A DNA stretch of 64,000 bases from positions 1 to 64,000 of the forward strand of contig JAPPMA010000032.1 in the NCBI GenBank assembly GCA_028819295.1, read 5' to 3'. Source of the stretch: a bacterium. GTDB taxonomy: Bacteria; Actinomycetota; Acidimicrobiia; Acidimicrobiales; Bin134. The notes beneath the pieces are model-generated. The model saw nothing but the letters and a program-made list of their open reading frames with translations. It was not told the origin of the DNA and ran no database searches. Below, one piece after another: positions 17,258-25,484 of the stretch. The translations under genes and the position numbers were made by a program. Within the stretch, counting starts at the first letter, position 1, and each line of letters starts with the position of its first letter.

Positions 17258-18414
17258 GAGTCAATGCCTTCGTGTGTTGGATCAAACAGGCTATGGAGCC
17301 ACTCGTTGTCCGCTCCCAGCAGGGGAGCCGCTTGACCGGTTCTGGCTGGGGTATCAGACAGGTGGATCGGGGAGCCTGTATGCCTCTCGCGCTGCGGAGC
17401 GGCTGGACCGTCCACCTCGACGATCATTGGTGCCGAGTGGTCATCGGCGAGAGCCTCGCCGAGGGACCGGACTGGGGCGCAAAGGATGTCCACCGACTCG
17501 AGCCGAGACAGGTTCTCCTCGACCGTGTATTGGGCGGTGGCGGCCTCAATTAGCGAGTGCAGAGCGTCTTTGTTCGTCTTCCTTGACTCGATGTCGCTGA
17601 ACTTCTTATGTGCCGACAGGTCATCAATGTCGAGCGCAGTGCATATGTCGCGGAGCGGGTTTTCCTTGAAGGCCCCGACGATGACGATCTGGCCGTTTGA
17701 AGCATCAAAGACACTGGTGAGTGGCAGCGACGCCCAGTTGAGCTCTGGAGCGCCGACGAGTTCCATGGCTGCCTCCTGGTGCTGTAAAGCGATCATGGAG
17801 TCGTAGAGCGAAACCTCGACTTTCTGGCCTCGACCGGTTTTCTCTCGGGCAATGAGTGCCAGCAGGATTCCCTGTGCAAGGTGCATTCCGGCCCCGTAGT
17901 CGGCAATCGAGGTCGGGTAGATCGCAGTGGGATGAGCATCGTCAGCCTTGCGGAGCATGACACCGGAATAGGCTTGGGCGAGGATGTCTTGGCCCCCCTT
18001 GTGGACGTACTTGCCGCTAGGCCCGAAACCTGTTGCCTCAGCGTAGATGATCTTCGGGTTTACTGATTTCACGCTGCTGTAGCCGAGCCCGAGGCGCTCC
18101 ATCACGCCAGGGCGGAAGTTGTTGACGATGACATCGGAGACCTCGATGAGTCGTTGGAGTGTTGCTGCATCATCTTCGGATCGAGGGTCCAATTCGACGC
18201 TCTTCTTGTTGCGGTTGACGCTTGCAAACGGCGGATTGTTTGTTCCTGGTTCGTGGGGAAGCGAGCTTCGAAAGATGTCGCCGCTTCCCGGTCTTTCGAC
18301 CTTGATGACCTCTGCCCCGTAGTCCCCAAGGAGTTGGGTTGCTGACGCGCCCATGATTACCTGGGTGAAGTCGAGGACTCTGACGCCGTCGAGGGGAAGC
18401 GGAAGTGCTGTCAT
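17254..18414 (-). CDS. CaiB/BaiF family CoA-transferase
   Basis: The 386-residue protein has the class III CoA-transferase beginning GVRVLDFTQVIMGASATQLLGDYGAEVIKVERP. It also has NFRPGVMERLGLGY and the catalytic-Asp region PTSIADYGAGMHLAQGILLAL. It should move CoA from a donor thioester to a carboxylate, activating it. The tight operon with an enoyl-CoA hydratase and an FAD oxidoreductase indicates a CoA-dependent catabolic route. The start overlaps the stop of the upstream oxidoreductase gene by 4 bp. Confidence 0.9.
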   Translation of the reverse strand: MTALPLPLDGVRVLDFTQVIMGASATQLLGDYGAEVIKVERPGSGDIFRSSLPHEPGTNNPPFASVNRNKKSVELDPRSEDDAATLQRLIEVSDVIVNNFRPGVMERLGLGYSSVKSVNPKIIYAEATGFGPSGKYVHKGGQDILAQAYSGVMLRKADDAHPTAIYPTSIADYGAGMHLAQGILLALIAREKTGRGQKVEVSLYDSMIALQHQEAAMELVGAPELNWASLPLTSVFDASNGQIVIVGAFKENPLRDICTALDIDDLSAHKKFSDIESRKTNKDALHSLIEAATAQYTVEENLSRLESVDILCAPVRSLGEALADDHSAPMIVEVDGPAAPQRERHTGSPIHLSDTPARTGQAAPLLGADNEWLHSLFDPTHEGIDS

Positions 18415-19772
18415 TGCGTTGCCATCTGGGCTGAGTGGTCAACGACGGCCCTGAGGGAGGGGATGTCGCCGGGATCGGCGCCTCGGGAGCGCAAAGTCTG
18501 CTGGAGCTTGGAGACATCGATGTCCCGTAGGCCGCACGAGGATTGAGCTGCCATGGCGGCGGCGATTCCAGCGGCTTCACCCATCGCCATGCATGGTGGG
18601 ATCTCGCGGCTGAGCTTTTGTGCGTCAGGTTCCACCGAATAGTGCCGACCGGCGACCAGCAGGCCTTCTGTGTTTAGCGGGAGCAGAGAACGATACGGGG
18701 TGTAGTAGCCGCGGCCACGCGCAACGCTGTCGCTGAAATGATGCCGTTTGACCACGTCGTCTTTGGTGACTACGTAATCACCCCTGATGAGGCGGGTCTG
18801 GCGAACTCCCAACTGCGGTGCGACATCGACGAGAACGGCTTGTTCGAACCCGGGCATCCGGGCCCGTGCGAACTCGAGCAACTCGGCGACTCGACGCCTG
18901 CCTTCGGCGTTGGCGGCGGTCTGGTCGCCGGGGGTGAGGCCGTCGTAGCCGGTCATGTGAGGGGCGTTGCACCAAACGACCCCTGGGAGAGGCGTAAGCA
19001 GCCACCAGTGCTCCCATGCCCCACCGAGAATTCGCTTTGCTTCCCGGTCGAGTTCATAGGCGGCCCTAGGATCCTGACGGTCAAACGCCATCGCAGTGTG
19101 AGTGTCGACGTTGCCGAGGCGGAAGACTGTCGTGACGAGGTAAGACCCTTGGACGAATGGAGCGCCGGCGGTGAACGCGACGTCGGCGTCGCCACTGCAA
19201 TCTACGACGACGTCGGCGAGGAGGGCTTCGGGGCCGGTCTTGGTGTGGCAGATCACTCCAGTGACCTTGCCTCCCTCCATGATGGGCGAATGGAACGGTG
19301 AGTGGAGACGGAGCTCGACTCCGCTTTCATCGATCATGTCGTGTGATGCGGTCTTCCAGCCTTCTGGGTCAAAGGCAACGCTGTAGATGATCGGCTTGAT
19401 CTCTCCTTGCTGGTGGAAATCGATTGCTCCCCACCTCCGCCACTTTTCCCAGGAAACCTCGCTGAGGACTCGGTCTTCAGGTGGCGGATAGACCGCCAGG
19501 CCCATTACTTCGAGTCGATCGATCATCTCCTGCGCGATTCCGCGGACCGTGATCTCGTCCTCGTCAACAATGTCGTCAAGGACCAGCACCATGCCACCGG
19601 CTGCCATTCCGCCTAGGTGCGGGTATCGCTCGACGAGCGACACAGAAGCACCGCTTCGGGCGGCGGCTACCGCAGCCGACAGACCTGCTGGACCGCCTCC
19701 CACGACAACGATGTCCGGCCTTGATATGACTGGCGCTGTCGTGGCCTCTATCGAGATCGTGTTTGGTGTCAT
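18411..19772 (-). CDS. FAD-dependent oxidoreductase (FAD_oxidored type)
   Basis: The 453-residue protein has an N-terminal dinucleotide-binding motif DIVVVGGGPAGLSAAVAAARSG followed by VERYPHLGGMAAGGMV. This is the arrangement of FAD_oxidored (Pfam 12831) flavoproteins, related to fumarate-reductase-like and HdrA-like enzymes. A second FAD-contact region is LNTEGLLVAGRHYSVEP. A ferredoxin from the same operon could be its redox partner. The substrate is unknown; a dehydrogenation of an acid or N-heterocycle fits the neighbours. Confidence 0.85.
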   Translation of the reverse strand: MTPNTISIEATTAPVISRPDIVVVGGGPAGLSAAVAAARSGASVSLVERYPHLGGMAAGGMVLVLDDIVDEDEITVRGIAQEMIDRLEVMGLAVYPPPEDRVLSEVSWEKWRRWGAIDFHQQGEIKPIIYSVAFDPEGWKTASHDMIDESGVELRLHSPFHSPIMEGGKVTGVICHTKTGPEALLADVVVDCSGDADVAFTAGAPFVQGSYLVTTVFRLGNVDTHTAMAFDRQDPRAAYELDREAKRILGGAWEHWWLLTPLPGVVWCNAPHMTGYDGLTPGDQTAANAEGRRRVAELLEFARARMPGFEQAVLVDVAPQLGVRQTRLIRGDYVVTKDDVVKRHHFSDSVARGRGYYTPYRSLLPLNTEGLLVAGRHYSVEPDAQKLSREIPPCMAMGEAAGIAAAMAAQSSCGLRDIDVSKLQQTLRSRGADPGDIPSLRAVVDHSAQMATQ

Positions 19773-19821
19773 TTGGGCAATCTCCTTAGTTGGATGAGGG
19801 GATATCCGGGGCCGTCTCGGG

Positions 19822-21261
19822 CTACCAGCCCAGGTAGGTTGTCTTGGTCCATGTGTAAAAGTCCGTCGCTGTGGTTCCTTGCTCGCGATACGTCGCAGTG
19901 GAGGAGTCCTTGACGCCGCCGAATGGCACGTTCAGGTCGAGCCCAGTCGTTGGGCGATTTACCTTTACGACTCCCGTTTGCACTCGGCGCGAAAACTCCA
20001 GAGCCTCATCAATTTGCCTAGTGAAAATGGAAGCGACCAGGCCGTAGCGCACGTTGTCAGCGAGCTCAATCGCCTCGTCCAACTCGTCGGCTCGCAGAAG
20101 GGCAACCACGGGCCCGAAGATCTCCGCTTGCGCGGCTGTCGACGAGGGGTCCACTCCGGTGAGAACGGTTGGCGAGACGAAACAAGTGCCGTCATCCTTG
20201 TTTCCTCCGCAAGCGACGTCGGCCCCATCTGCCACCGCAGCATCGATCGCTCCACGTACCTTCCGGGCCTGTGCTGCGGACACAACGGGACCCATCGAGG
20301 AGGCGGGGTCAAGGCCAGAGCCCGGTGATATTGATCGCGCATGATCGACAAGCAAGCCCAAGAGGTCGCTCATCATGTTCGCCGGGCAGATGACACGGCT
20401 GGTAGCTGTGCATGCTTGGCCCGTGAGGCCGAACGAACTCTGGGCTATGGCCCGAGCGGCATCGTCCAGGTCGGCTGTGGGCCGGACCACAGTGGCGTTC
20501 TTGCCTCCCATCTCCAACTGCACCCGGCCACGACGCCCAGACACGGTTTCGTGGACCCTCCAGCCCACATCGGTGGAGCCCGTGAAGCTGACGGCTCCCA
20601 CGCGGGCGTCCGCTGCCAGGGCGTGTCCTGGGCAGGGTCCGTCGCCGTGTACGACGTTGAACACTCCGGGCGCTGCGCCGGCCGCTGCGAATGCTCTCGC
20701 TAGATGGTTGGCGCTCATTGGCGTTAGAGCAGCAGGTTTCAGGACGACCGTGTTCCCCGCCACGAGTGCGGGCGCAGCCTTCCAAGCAGGAATTGCCATT
20801 GGGAAATTCCAAGGAGTGATGAGCCCAGCGACGCCGACGGGGTGGCGAGTCACTCGCAGCTCAGTTTCGGAGTTGCCCCCAGCGAATAGATCGCCGCGGC
20901 TTCGCTGCCCTTCGCCAGCGAAGAAGTTCAAGACATCAATCGTTCGCTGAACCTCACCCAGTGCCTCGCTGAGAAGCTTGCCCTCCTCGCGGGTCATATC
21001 CTCGGCAATTGAATGGCGCTCTGCGGCTATGTGGTTGGCGGCCAATCGCAGGATTTCGCCACGCGCCGGCGCCGGTAGGTCTGCCCAATCGCTCTGCGCA
21101 GTCTCTGCTGCGTCGATCGCTGCTTTGATATCCGCTTCGTCCCCAGCGGGGCTCACCGCGACGACGTCTGTCGCGTTTGCGGGGTCATCTCGGGGGACAG
21201 ATGGTTCGCCCGACCACTCACCACCGATGTAGTGCAGTGCCTGTTTGGGGAGACTCGTCAC
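19822..21261 (-). CDS. Aldehyde dehydrogenase, alpha-ketoglutarate semialdehyde dehydrogenase-like
   Basis: The 479-residue NAD(P)-dependent enzyme has the LITPWNFPMAIPAWKAAPAL nucleotide-binding region, LEMGGKNATVV with the general-base Glu, and the catalytic Cys in LTGQACTATSR. The last motif and the C-terminal YREQGTTATDFYTWTKTTY resemble alpha-ketoglutarate semialdehyde dehydrogenases (YcbD-like). With the DapA-family gene encoded divergently, this could be a route ending in 2-oxoglutarate. That pairing is known from sugar-acid and hydroxyproline catabolism, but the upstream enzymes here differ. Confidence 0.85.
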   Translation of the reverse strand: MTSLPKQALHYIGGEWSGEPSVPRDDPANATDVVAVSPAGDEADIKAAIDAAETAQSDWADLPAPARGEILRLAANHIAAERHSIAEDMTREEGKLLSEALGEVQRTIDVLNFFAGEGQRSRGDLFAGGNSETELRVTRHPVGVAGLITPWNFPMAIPAWKAAPALVAGNTVVLKPAALTPMSANHLARAFAAAGAAPGVFNVVHGDGPCPGHALAADARVGAVSFTGSTDVGWRVHETVSGRRGRVQLEMGGKNATVVRPTADLDDAARAIAQSSFGLTGQACTATSRVICPANMMSDLLGLLVDHARSISPGSGLDPASSMGPVVSAAQARKVRGAIDAAVADGADVACGGNKDDGTCFVSPTVLTGVDPSSTAAQAEIFGPVVALLRADELDEAIELADNVRYGLVASIFTRQIDEALEFSRRVQTGVVKVNRPTTGLDLNVPFGGVKDSSTATYREQGTTATDFYTWTKTTYLGW

Positions 21262-21274
21262 TTGTCCTCCGGGC

Positions 21275-22087
21275 TCACTCAGGTTGCCAGCGAACGACTA
21301 GGCGTTCGAGCAGCGCAACGGCAGCAAAGAGAACGAGGGCAAGGATTGAAGCGAAAACCATGGTCGCGTACAGCAGAGAAGTTCGGAAGTTGAATGTCGA
21401 AAGGATGATGAGGGCTCCCAGTCCTTTGTCCGATCCGATCCATTCAGCGACGACTGCCCCGATCACCGATGCCGTTGATGCGATCTTGAGCGACGCGAAC
21501 AGGAAGGGGAGCGACTTGTATATTCGCAACTTCCAGAAGACCTCCCACCTGTTCGCGGAGAGCACTCGAAATAGCTCTAGAGACTGCGAGTTGACGGACT
21601 CCAGCCCTTCCACCATGTTCACCAAGGTGGGGAAGAATGAGATCAAGGCCGCTATGACCAGCTTTGGGGCCAGTCCATTGCCGAGCATGAGCACCAAAAC
21701 TGGCGCTATTGCAACGACCGGGATCGTGCGAATCACGATTACAACCGGGAGGAACATGCGGCGCAGAATGCGACTGTGGACGAACACGATCGCCAAGACG
21801 ATGGCGCCGCCAGACCCGATCAAGAAACCGCCGATACTCTCGATCGCGGTTGGTTTGGTATTCCGCCAAAGCGTGTCGAAGTCATTGTTGAGCGACTTCC
21901 AAACGTCGCCGGGTGGCGGTACGACATAGTTTGGGACGTCTCGGATCGTGATGATTGCTTGCCAGGCCGCAATTGTGACGACGAAGCCGAGAATCACCCA
22001 GAAGGCTGTTCGCAGATAGTAGTGCCAGGCTTTGCGCGGCGGTCGACTTGGCTGTCCTGTCTCGCTAAGGGTCGTCACAGGTTTCAT
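21275..22087 (-). CDS. ABC transporter permease, SsuC/TauC/ThiX type
   Basis: ATG at 22087 overlaps the stop of the ATPase gene by 4 bp. The 270-residue protein has about six membrane segments and the coupling motif SANRWEVFWKLRIYKSLPFLFASLKI, in the position of the EAA loop. Its family imports nitrate, sulfonates, taurine or thiamine precursors. It should work with the ATPase encoded upstream and the THI5-type binding lipoprotein at 13554-14717. Confidence 0.9.
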   Translation of the reverse strand: MKPVTTLSETGQPSRPPRKAWHYYLRTAFWVILGFVVTIAAWQAIITIRDVPNYVVPPPGDVWKSLNNDFDTLWRNTKPTAIESIGGFLIGSGGAIVLAIVFVHSRILRRMFLPVVIVIRTIPVVAIAPVLVLMLGNGLAPKLVIAALISFFPTLVNMVEGLESVNSQSLELFRVLSANRWEVFWKLRIYKSLPFLFASLKIASTASVIGAVVAEWIGSDKGLGALIILSTFNFRTSLLYATMVFASILALVLFAAVALLERLVVRWQPE

Positions 22088-22869
22088 GCGGATTCCAACG
22101 CCTTCCTTACTTGCGCTGCGATGGCCACGAATCCCGGCTCCTCGCGAAGGTCTGGCGCGCGGGGGTACTCGATCGGCACATCGATCTCGGTATGCACACG
22201 ACCCGGGTTTGCAGACATGACGATGACTCGTTGACCGAGAAATACCGCCTCGTCGATGCTGTGGGTTACGAAGACGATGGTCGTTCCGATTTCTGCCCAA
22301 ATGTTGAGGAGTTCGACGTTGAGTCGATTACGAGTGATGGCGTCAAGGGCGCCAAATGGTTCGTCCATGAGCAGAACCTGAGGTTGAGTCACCAGAGCCC
22401 GAGCGATCGAGACTCGTTGGCGCATTCCACCTGACAGTTCCTGGGGGTAAGCCTGGTGGCGGCCAGCGAGACCTACTAGGTCCAATAATTCGGCAGGATC
22501 CCTGGTCGGCCTGTCTCGGCTTGTTCTGCCGCCCACCTCCAGCGGGAGTTCGACGTTTTTGATTGCCGTCCTCCATGGGAGTAGCGCGGCATCTTGGAAG
22601 ACAAACCCGAGCTGGCGCGCTCGACGAGCCTGACTAGGAGGAGCGCCAAAAACAGACACACTCCCAAAAACTGGTTCGAGGAGATCAGCGATCAATCGGA
22701 GAAGGGTGGACTTCCCGCAGCCCGAAGGTCCGATAATCGTTGCGAACTGGCCGACTCCGATTTTTGCCGATACGTCCTTGAGGGCGGTGATGTCACCTTG
22801 GTCTGTGGCAAAGCGGACAGTGGCGTTCGCGACTTCGATCGCGGTATCTGCGTCTTGGTTGTCCATCAA
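22084..22869 (-). CDS. ABC transporter ATP-binding protein, SsuB/TauB/ThiZ type
   Basis: The 261-residue ATPase has Walker A GPSGCGKSTLL, Q-loop FVFQDAALLPWRT, signature LSGGMRQRVSIARAL, Walker B VLLMDEPFGALD and the switch His in FVTHSIDEA. It is the first gene of the minus-strand operon 22869-16169. Its promoter overlaps that of the divergent DapA-like gene, so import and catabolism are co-regulated. Confidence 0.93.
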   Translation of the reverse strand: MMDNQDADTAIEVANATVRFATDQGDITALKDVSAKIGVGQFATIIGPSGCGKSTLLRLIADLLEPVFGSVSVFGAPPSQARRARQLGFVFQDAALLPWRTAIKNVELPLEVGGRTSRDRPTRDPAELLDLVGLAGRHQAYPQELSGGMRQRVSIARALVTQPQVLLMDEPFGALDAITRNRLNVELLNIWAEIGTTIVFVTHSIDEAVFLGQRVIVMSANPGRVHTEIDVPIEYPRAPDLREEPGFVAIAAQVRKALESA

Positions 22870-22912
22870 CTCTCCGGGTCCTACTCCGCTTCCTCCAGCA
22901 CAGGGCGATTCT

Positions 22913-22960
22913 AGTGTACTCTAGGATAGTTGACTGTCAACTGTCAATTGGTGTAACGTC
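22913..22960. promoter_or_regulatory. Divergent promoters sharing a GntR-type operator
   Basis: Plus strand: TTGACT (22930-22935), 18 bp, TAACGT (22954-22959), driving the DapA-like gene. Minus strand: TTGACA (22940-22935), 16 bp, TACACT (22918-22913), driving the transporter/catabolic operon. Both -35 elements sit inside GTTGACTGTCAAC (22929-22941), an almost perfect palindrome followed by a second TGTCAA. The whole plus-strand block aligns with 13472-13504. A repressor bound here would block both promoters. Confidence 0.65.
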
Positions 22961-23000
22961 CCACCACGCTGCACCTTCAGCAGACCGCTCGAAAGCACAA

Positions 23001-23858
23001 ATGACCGATCCACAGCTCCCGCGGGTTCTTGCGCCTGTCGTCACTCCCTTCTTCTCAGACCTCGAAATCGACACGCCTCGATTCTTGGAGCACTGCGACC
23101 AACTCGTTCAGTCTGGTGCAGGACTCACCTTGTTCGGGACGAACTCTGAAGCTAACTCGCTATCGCTGAGTGAGCGTGGGGAGCTCTTGGGGGCTGTGCT
23201 CGCACACGGGATTCCGACCAAGCTCCTGATTGTTGGTACGGGCACGTGCTCAATTCCTGAGACGGTGGCTTTGACGGAGGAGGCCGTGCATGCGGGCTGT
23301 CCAGGTGTGCTCATGCTTCCGACCTTCTTCTACAAGAACCAGACGACTGCCGGAGTCGTTGCGTACTTCAGCGAAATAATCGAGCGCGTGGCCGACGGAC
23401 GCCTTCGTATCTACCTCTACAACATTCCGAGCTTGTCGGGAGTGTCGATTTCAACCGAAGTAGTCCGCCAACTCGCTGACCGATACCCGACGGCGATAGC
23501 AGGCTTGAAGGAGAGCTCGGGGGACTGGGCAACGACTCAGGTTCTGATGCAAGAGGCGGTAGAGAGGGGGCTGGACGTCTATGTGGGGTCCGAAAGGTTC
23601 CTATTGCAGGCACTGGCGGCAGGAGGTCGAGGTTGCATCAGCGCCACTGCGAATGTCAATGCCCGTGCGATTGTGGACTTGGCCGACAACCCAGAAAGAG
23701 CAGACGCCAATGACAAGCAGAGAGGCTTGGCTGCGATGAGGACAGCGTTCGAGAATTCTGGATCACTCATCTCGGTCGTAAAGGCGAATCTGGCACTCCG
23801 CTACGGGCACGACGGCTGGCGCCGGGTGCGCCCGCCCTTGCAGGCCATCAGCAGGTAA
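23001..23858 (+). CDS. DapA/N-acetylneuraminate lyase family protein
   Basis: From ATG 23001 the protein has 285 residues. A more upstream frame was rejected because the promoter lies inside it. The (beta/alpha)8 family signatures are APVVTPF at the start, FGTNSEANSLSLSERGELL in place of the GTTGE motif, YLYNIPSLSG with the conserved Tyr, and GLKESSGDW with the Schiff-base Lys. Members are pyruvate-forming aldolases, dehydratases or deaminases. The GTNSE variant argues against dihydrodipicolinate synthase. Linkage to the aldehyde dehydrogenase suggests a catabolic lyase. Confidence 0.88.
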   Translation: MTDPQLPRVLAPVVTPFFSDLEIDTPRFLEHCDQLVQSGAGLTLFGTNSEANSLSLSERGELLGAVLAHGIPTKLLIVGTGTCSIPETVALTEEAVHAGCPGVLMLPTFFYKNQTTAGVVAYFSEIIERVADGRLRIYLYNIPSLSGVSISTEVVRQLADRYPTAIAGLKESSGDWATTQVLMQEAVERGLDVYVGSERFLLQALAAGGRGCISATANVNARAIVDLADNPERADANDKQRGLAAMRTAFENSGSLISVVKANLALRYGHDGWRRVRPPLQAISR

Positions 23859-23864
23859 GACGCA

Positions 23865-24337
23865 GCATTATGGCCCAGCGCATCCCCAGCGGGACCGGCG
23901 CGGGCGCGCTGGGGGTTTTCCGGGGTGGCCGCATGGACAGCGAGCAGGTCGTCTACGGCTATCGGACCCCCTGCGTCTCCGACCTCGGCGGCGAGCCGGG
24001 TCGCAGCGATGTTTCCAAGTGCTTCGCGCGCCGCATCATCGTGGGGATCCCCGCCGTCCTCGGCCACCGCCTCGGCCCGGGCCACCCTCCGCAAAGACGG
24101 GGTCACACCTTCGATGGTGCTGGACCCGGCGCTCTCCGATCGTTGGAGCGCCCAGCCGACACGTCCGGCGAAACTGCCGTGCCTCTGCTCGAAGTCGGCT
24201 ATTGCCGCCTCAGCAGCGCTGGCGGCAGCGTCCCAGCGGGGAAGCACTGCCATGCCGGGGACCAAGAGCGGATCAGGGTGGTACGAGGCGAAAGTCCCGG
24301 GTGGATGGTCGAGTTTGCGGGCAGCGGTTCTGGACAT
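23865..24337 (-). pseudogene. Truncated Fic family protein relic
   Basis: The frame starting at 24337 encodes the N-terminal part of a Fic/DOC protein: FASYHPDPLLVP, then SSTIEGVTPSLRRV around residues 72-85 (the Fic_N motif SSxIEG that contacts the active site), and LLAVHAATPENP. After about RAGPAGDALG family resemblance stops, and the catalytic HPFxxGNGR domain is absent. The frame runs into the 3' end of the DapA-like gene. It is a C-terminally deleted remnant of an AMP-transferase gene. Confidence 0.65.
23884..23920 (+). terminator. Possible rho-independent terminator of the DapA-like gene
   Basis: CCCCAGCG (23884-23891) pairs with CGCTGGGG (23908-23915) around a 16-base GC-rich loop and is followed by GTTTTC. 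The same bases formed part of the Fic relic on the other strand, so the hairpin may be fortuitous. Confidence 0.4.
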
Positions 24338-24483
24338 CGGGGAAGCCGGCGCCGCCGAAGTCTGATGAACGGTGTAACGGGACGCCGATTGGTGCCCCGC
24401 CCCCCTCGAGAGCCAGCAGACAACAGCGGAGAACGCTGGTAGGTGAACCTCCCCGGGTATTGTCGGTGGGGCTGCGATGTGTG

Positions 24484-24489
24484 TATAGT
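24484..24489 (+). promoter_or_regulatory. -10 element for a leaderless vapB message
   Basis: TATAGT lies only 6 bp before the ATG at 24496 (or abuts the ATG at 24490). Transcription would begin at or next to the start codon, giving a leaderless mRNA. No Shine-Dalgarno sequence is present. Confidence 0.5.
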
Positions 24490-24495
24490 ATGTGC

Positions 24496-24723
24496 ATGGC
24501 TCGGGTGAATGTTTATCTGCCGGATGACTTGGCTGCGGTTGCGCAAGAATCCGGGCTCAACGTGTCGCGTCTCACTCAGGAGGCTCTACGCCGCGCTATT
24601 GAGACCCGGAGCCTGGATCTCTGGCTTGACGAGGTTGCTGCGCTTCCCCCCGCAGGAATCGAACTAGCGATCATCAAAGACGCTGTGTCGGAAGCGAAAG
24701 ACGAACTTGAACTCGGGCGGTGA
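24496..24723 (+). CDS. VapB-type antitoxin
   Basis: The 75-residue protein begins MARVNVYLPDDLAAVAQESG, a ribbon-helix-helix DNA-binding fold, and has an acidic amphipathic tail (VSEAKDELELGR) suited to wrapping the toxin. Two residues could be added if ATG 24490 is used. It overlaps the PIN toxin gene by 17 bp. The promoter architecture suggests leaderless translation. Confidence 0.75.
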   Translation: MARVNVYLPDDLAAVAQESGLNVSRLTQEALRRAIETRSLDLWLDEVAALPPAGIELAIIKDAVSEAKDELELGR

Positions 24724-25105
24724 AGCACTGGTCCTCGACGCATCGGCAATCGTTGACATGCTCTTGGAAGCCCCCACGACCGAAGCGATCCGCCAGCGGA
24801 TGCGAGGCAGCGAACTGCACGCCCCGGCACACTTCGACGCCGAAGTCCTGTCCGCCCTGGGACGTTTGCACCGCGACGGGCATCTGTCCTCCAGCGAGGT
24901 GTCCACACGGTTGAACTTGGTGCAGCGTCTGCCGATCCGCCGCCATGAACTGTCTCCCCTGCTCACAGGGGCTTGGAACCGACGCGGCAACCTCCGCCTC
25001 GTAGACGCTCTCTATGTCGAGCTCGCCGAGCAGCTTGACGCCCCGATCATCACCAGCGACGCACGTCTCGCGGCAACCGTTCCACGCGCCGAAACCCCCA
25101 TTTAG
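24707..25105 (+). CDS. VapC-type PIN ribonuclease toxin
   Basis: From TTG 24707, the 132-residue protein has the PIN order of acids: LVLDASAIVDMLLE (D11), HFDAEVLSALG (E46), RLVDALYVELAE (D99) and ITSDARLAA (D117). Family members cut tRNA or rRNA in a metal-dependent way and are blocked by the cognate VapB. The short overlap with vapB implies coupled translation with the antitoxin first. Confidence 0.8.
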   Translation: MNSGGEALVLDASAIVDMLLEAPTTEAIRQRMRGSELHAPAHFDAEVLSALGRLHRDGHLSSSEVSTRLNLVQRLPIRRHELSPLLTGAWNRRGNLRLVDALYVELAEQLDAPIITSDARLAATVPRAETPI

Positions 25106-25235
25106 CACAGACGTTCCAGAAAAACCACCACCCCACCGGTGTCGAGACGACCGCGGGTGCCCACCCACCTCCAGGCAACCGTCCCAACTAGAATCACTTT
25201 TGCCCATCAAACATCTGGAGCGGTGGAATAGGTTC

Positions 25236-25484
25236 ATGAGTGGGACATTTGCGCTTTCTGTGGAGGGTCGGGGGCGCGTGGTTATTCCGGCGGAGGTGCG
25301 GGAGCGGGCTGACTTGCGCGAGGGCACGCCGCTGATCCTCTTGGAGACCCCCGACGGGCTGGTGTTGCTGACCCGCGAGCAGATCCGCGCTCGGGTGCGG
25401 CGCGAGCCCTACGGGCTCGATCTGGTGGCCGACTTGCTGGCCGACCGGCGTCGAGCCGCCGCTCTTGAGGATGCCGAAGTGTGA
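25236..25484 (+). CDS. SpoVT/AbrB-type DNA-binding protein
   Basis: The 82-residue protein begins MSGTFALSVEGRGRVVIPAEVRERADLREGTPL, a swapped-hairpin AbrB domain, followed by an Arg-rich tail (RRAAALEDAEV). Such proteins are usually antitoxins to PIN toxins. Here the next gene, starting within its stop codon (GTGA), is an ATP-grasp enzyme, not a toxin. It may have lost its toxin or may regulate the ATP-grasp operon. Confidence 0.75.
   Translation: MSGTFALSVEGRGRVVIPAEVRERADLREGTPLILLETPDGLVLLTREQIRARVRREPYGLDLVADLLADRRRAAALEDAEV

Noticed and set aside
23001-23858. Assignment of the DapA-like gene as dihydrodipicolinate synthase (lysine synthesis)
   Set aside because: The GTTGE motif is changed to GTNSE and the gene lies in a regulated catabolic island, so a biosynthetic role is unlikely.
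23801-24337. Full-length Fic protein of 178 residues
   Set aside because: The catalytic HPFxxGNGR motif is missing and the last residues overlap the DapA-like gene in an unrelated frame, so it is called a relic.
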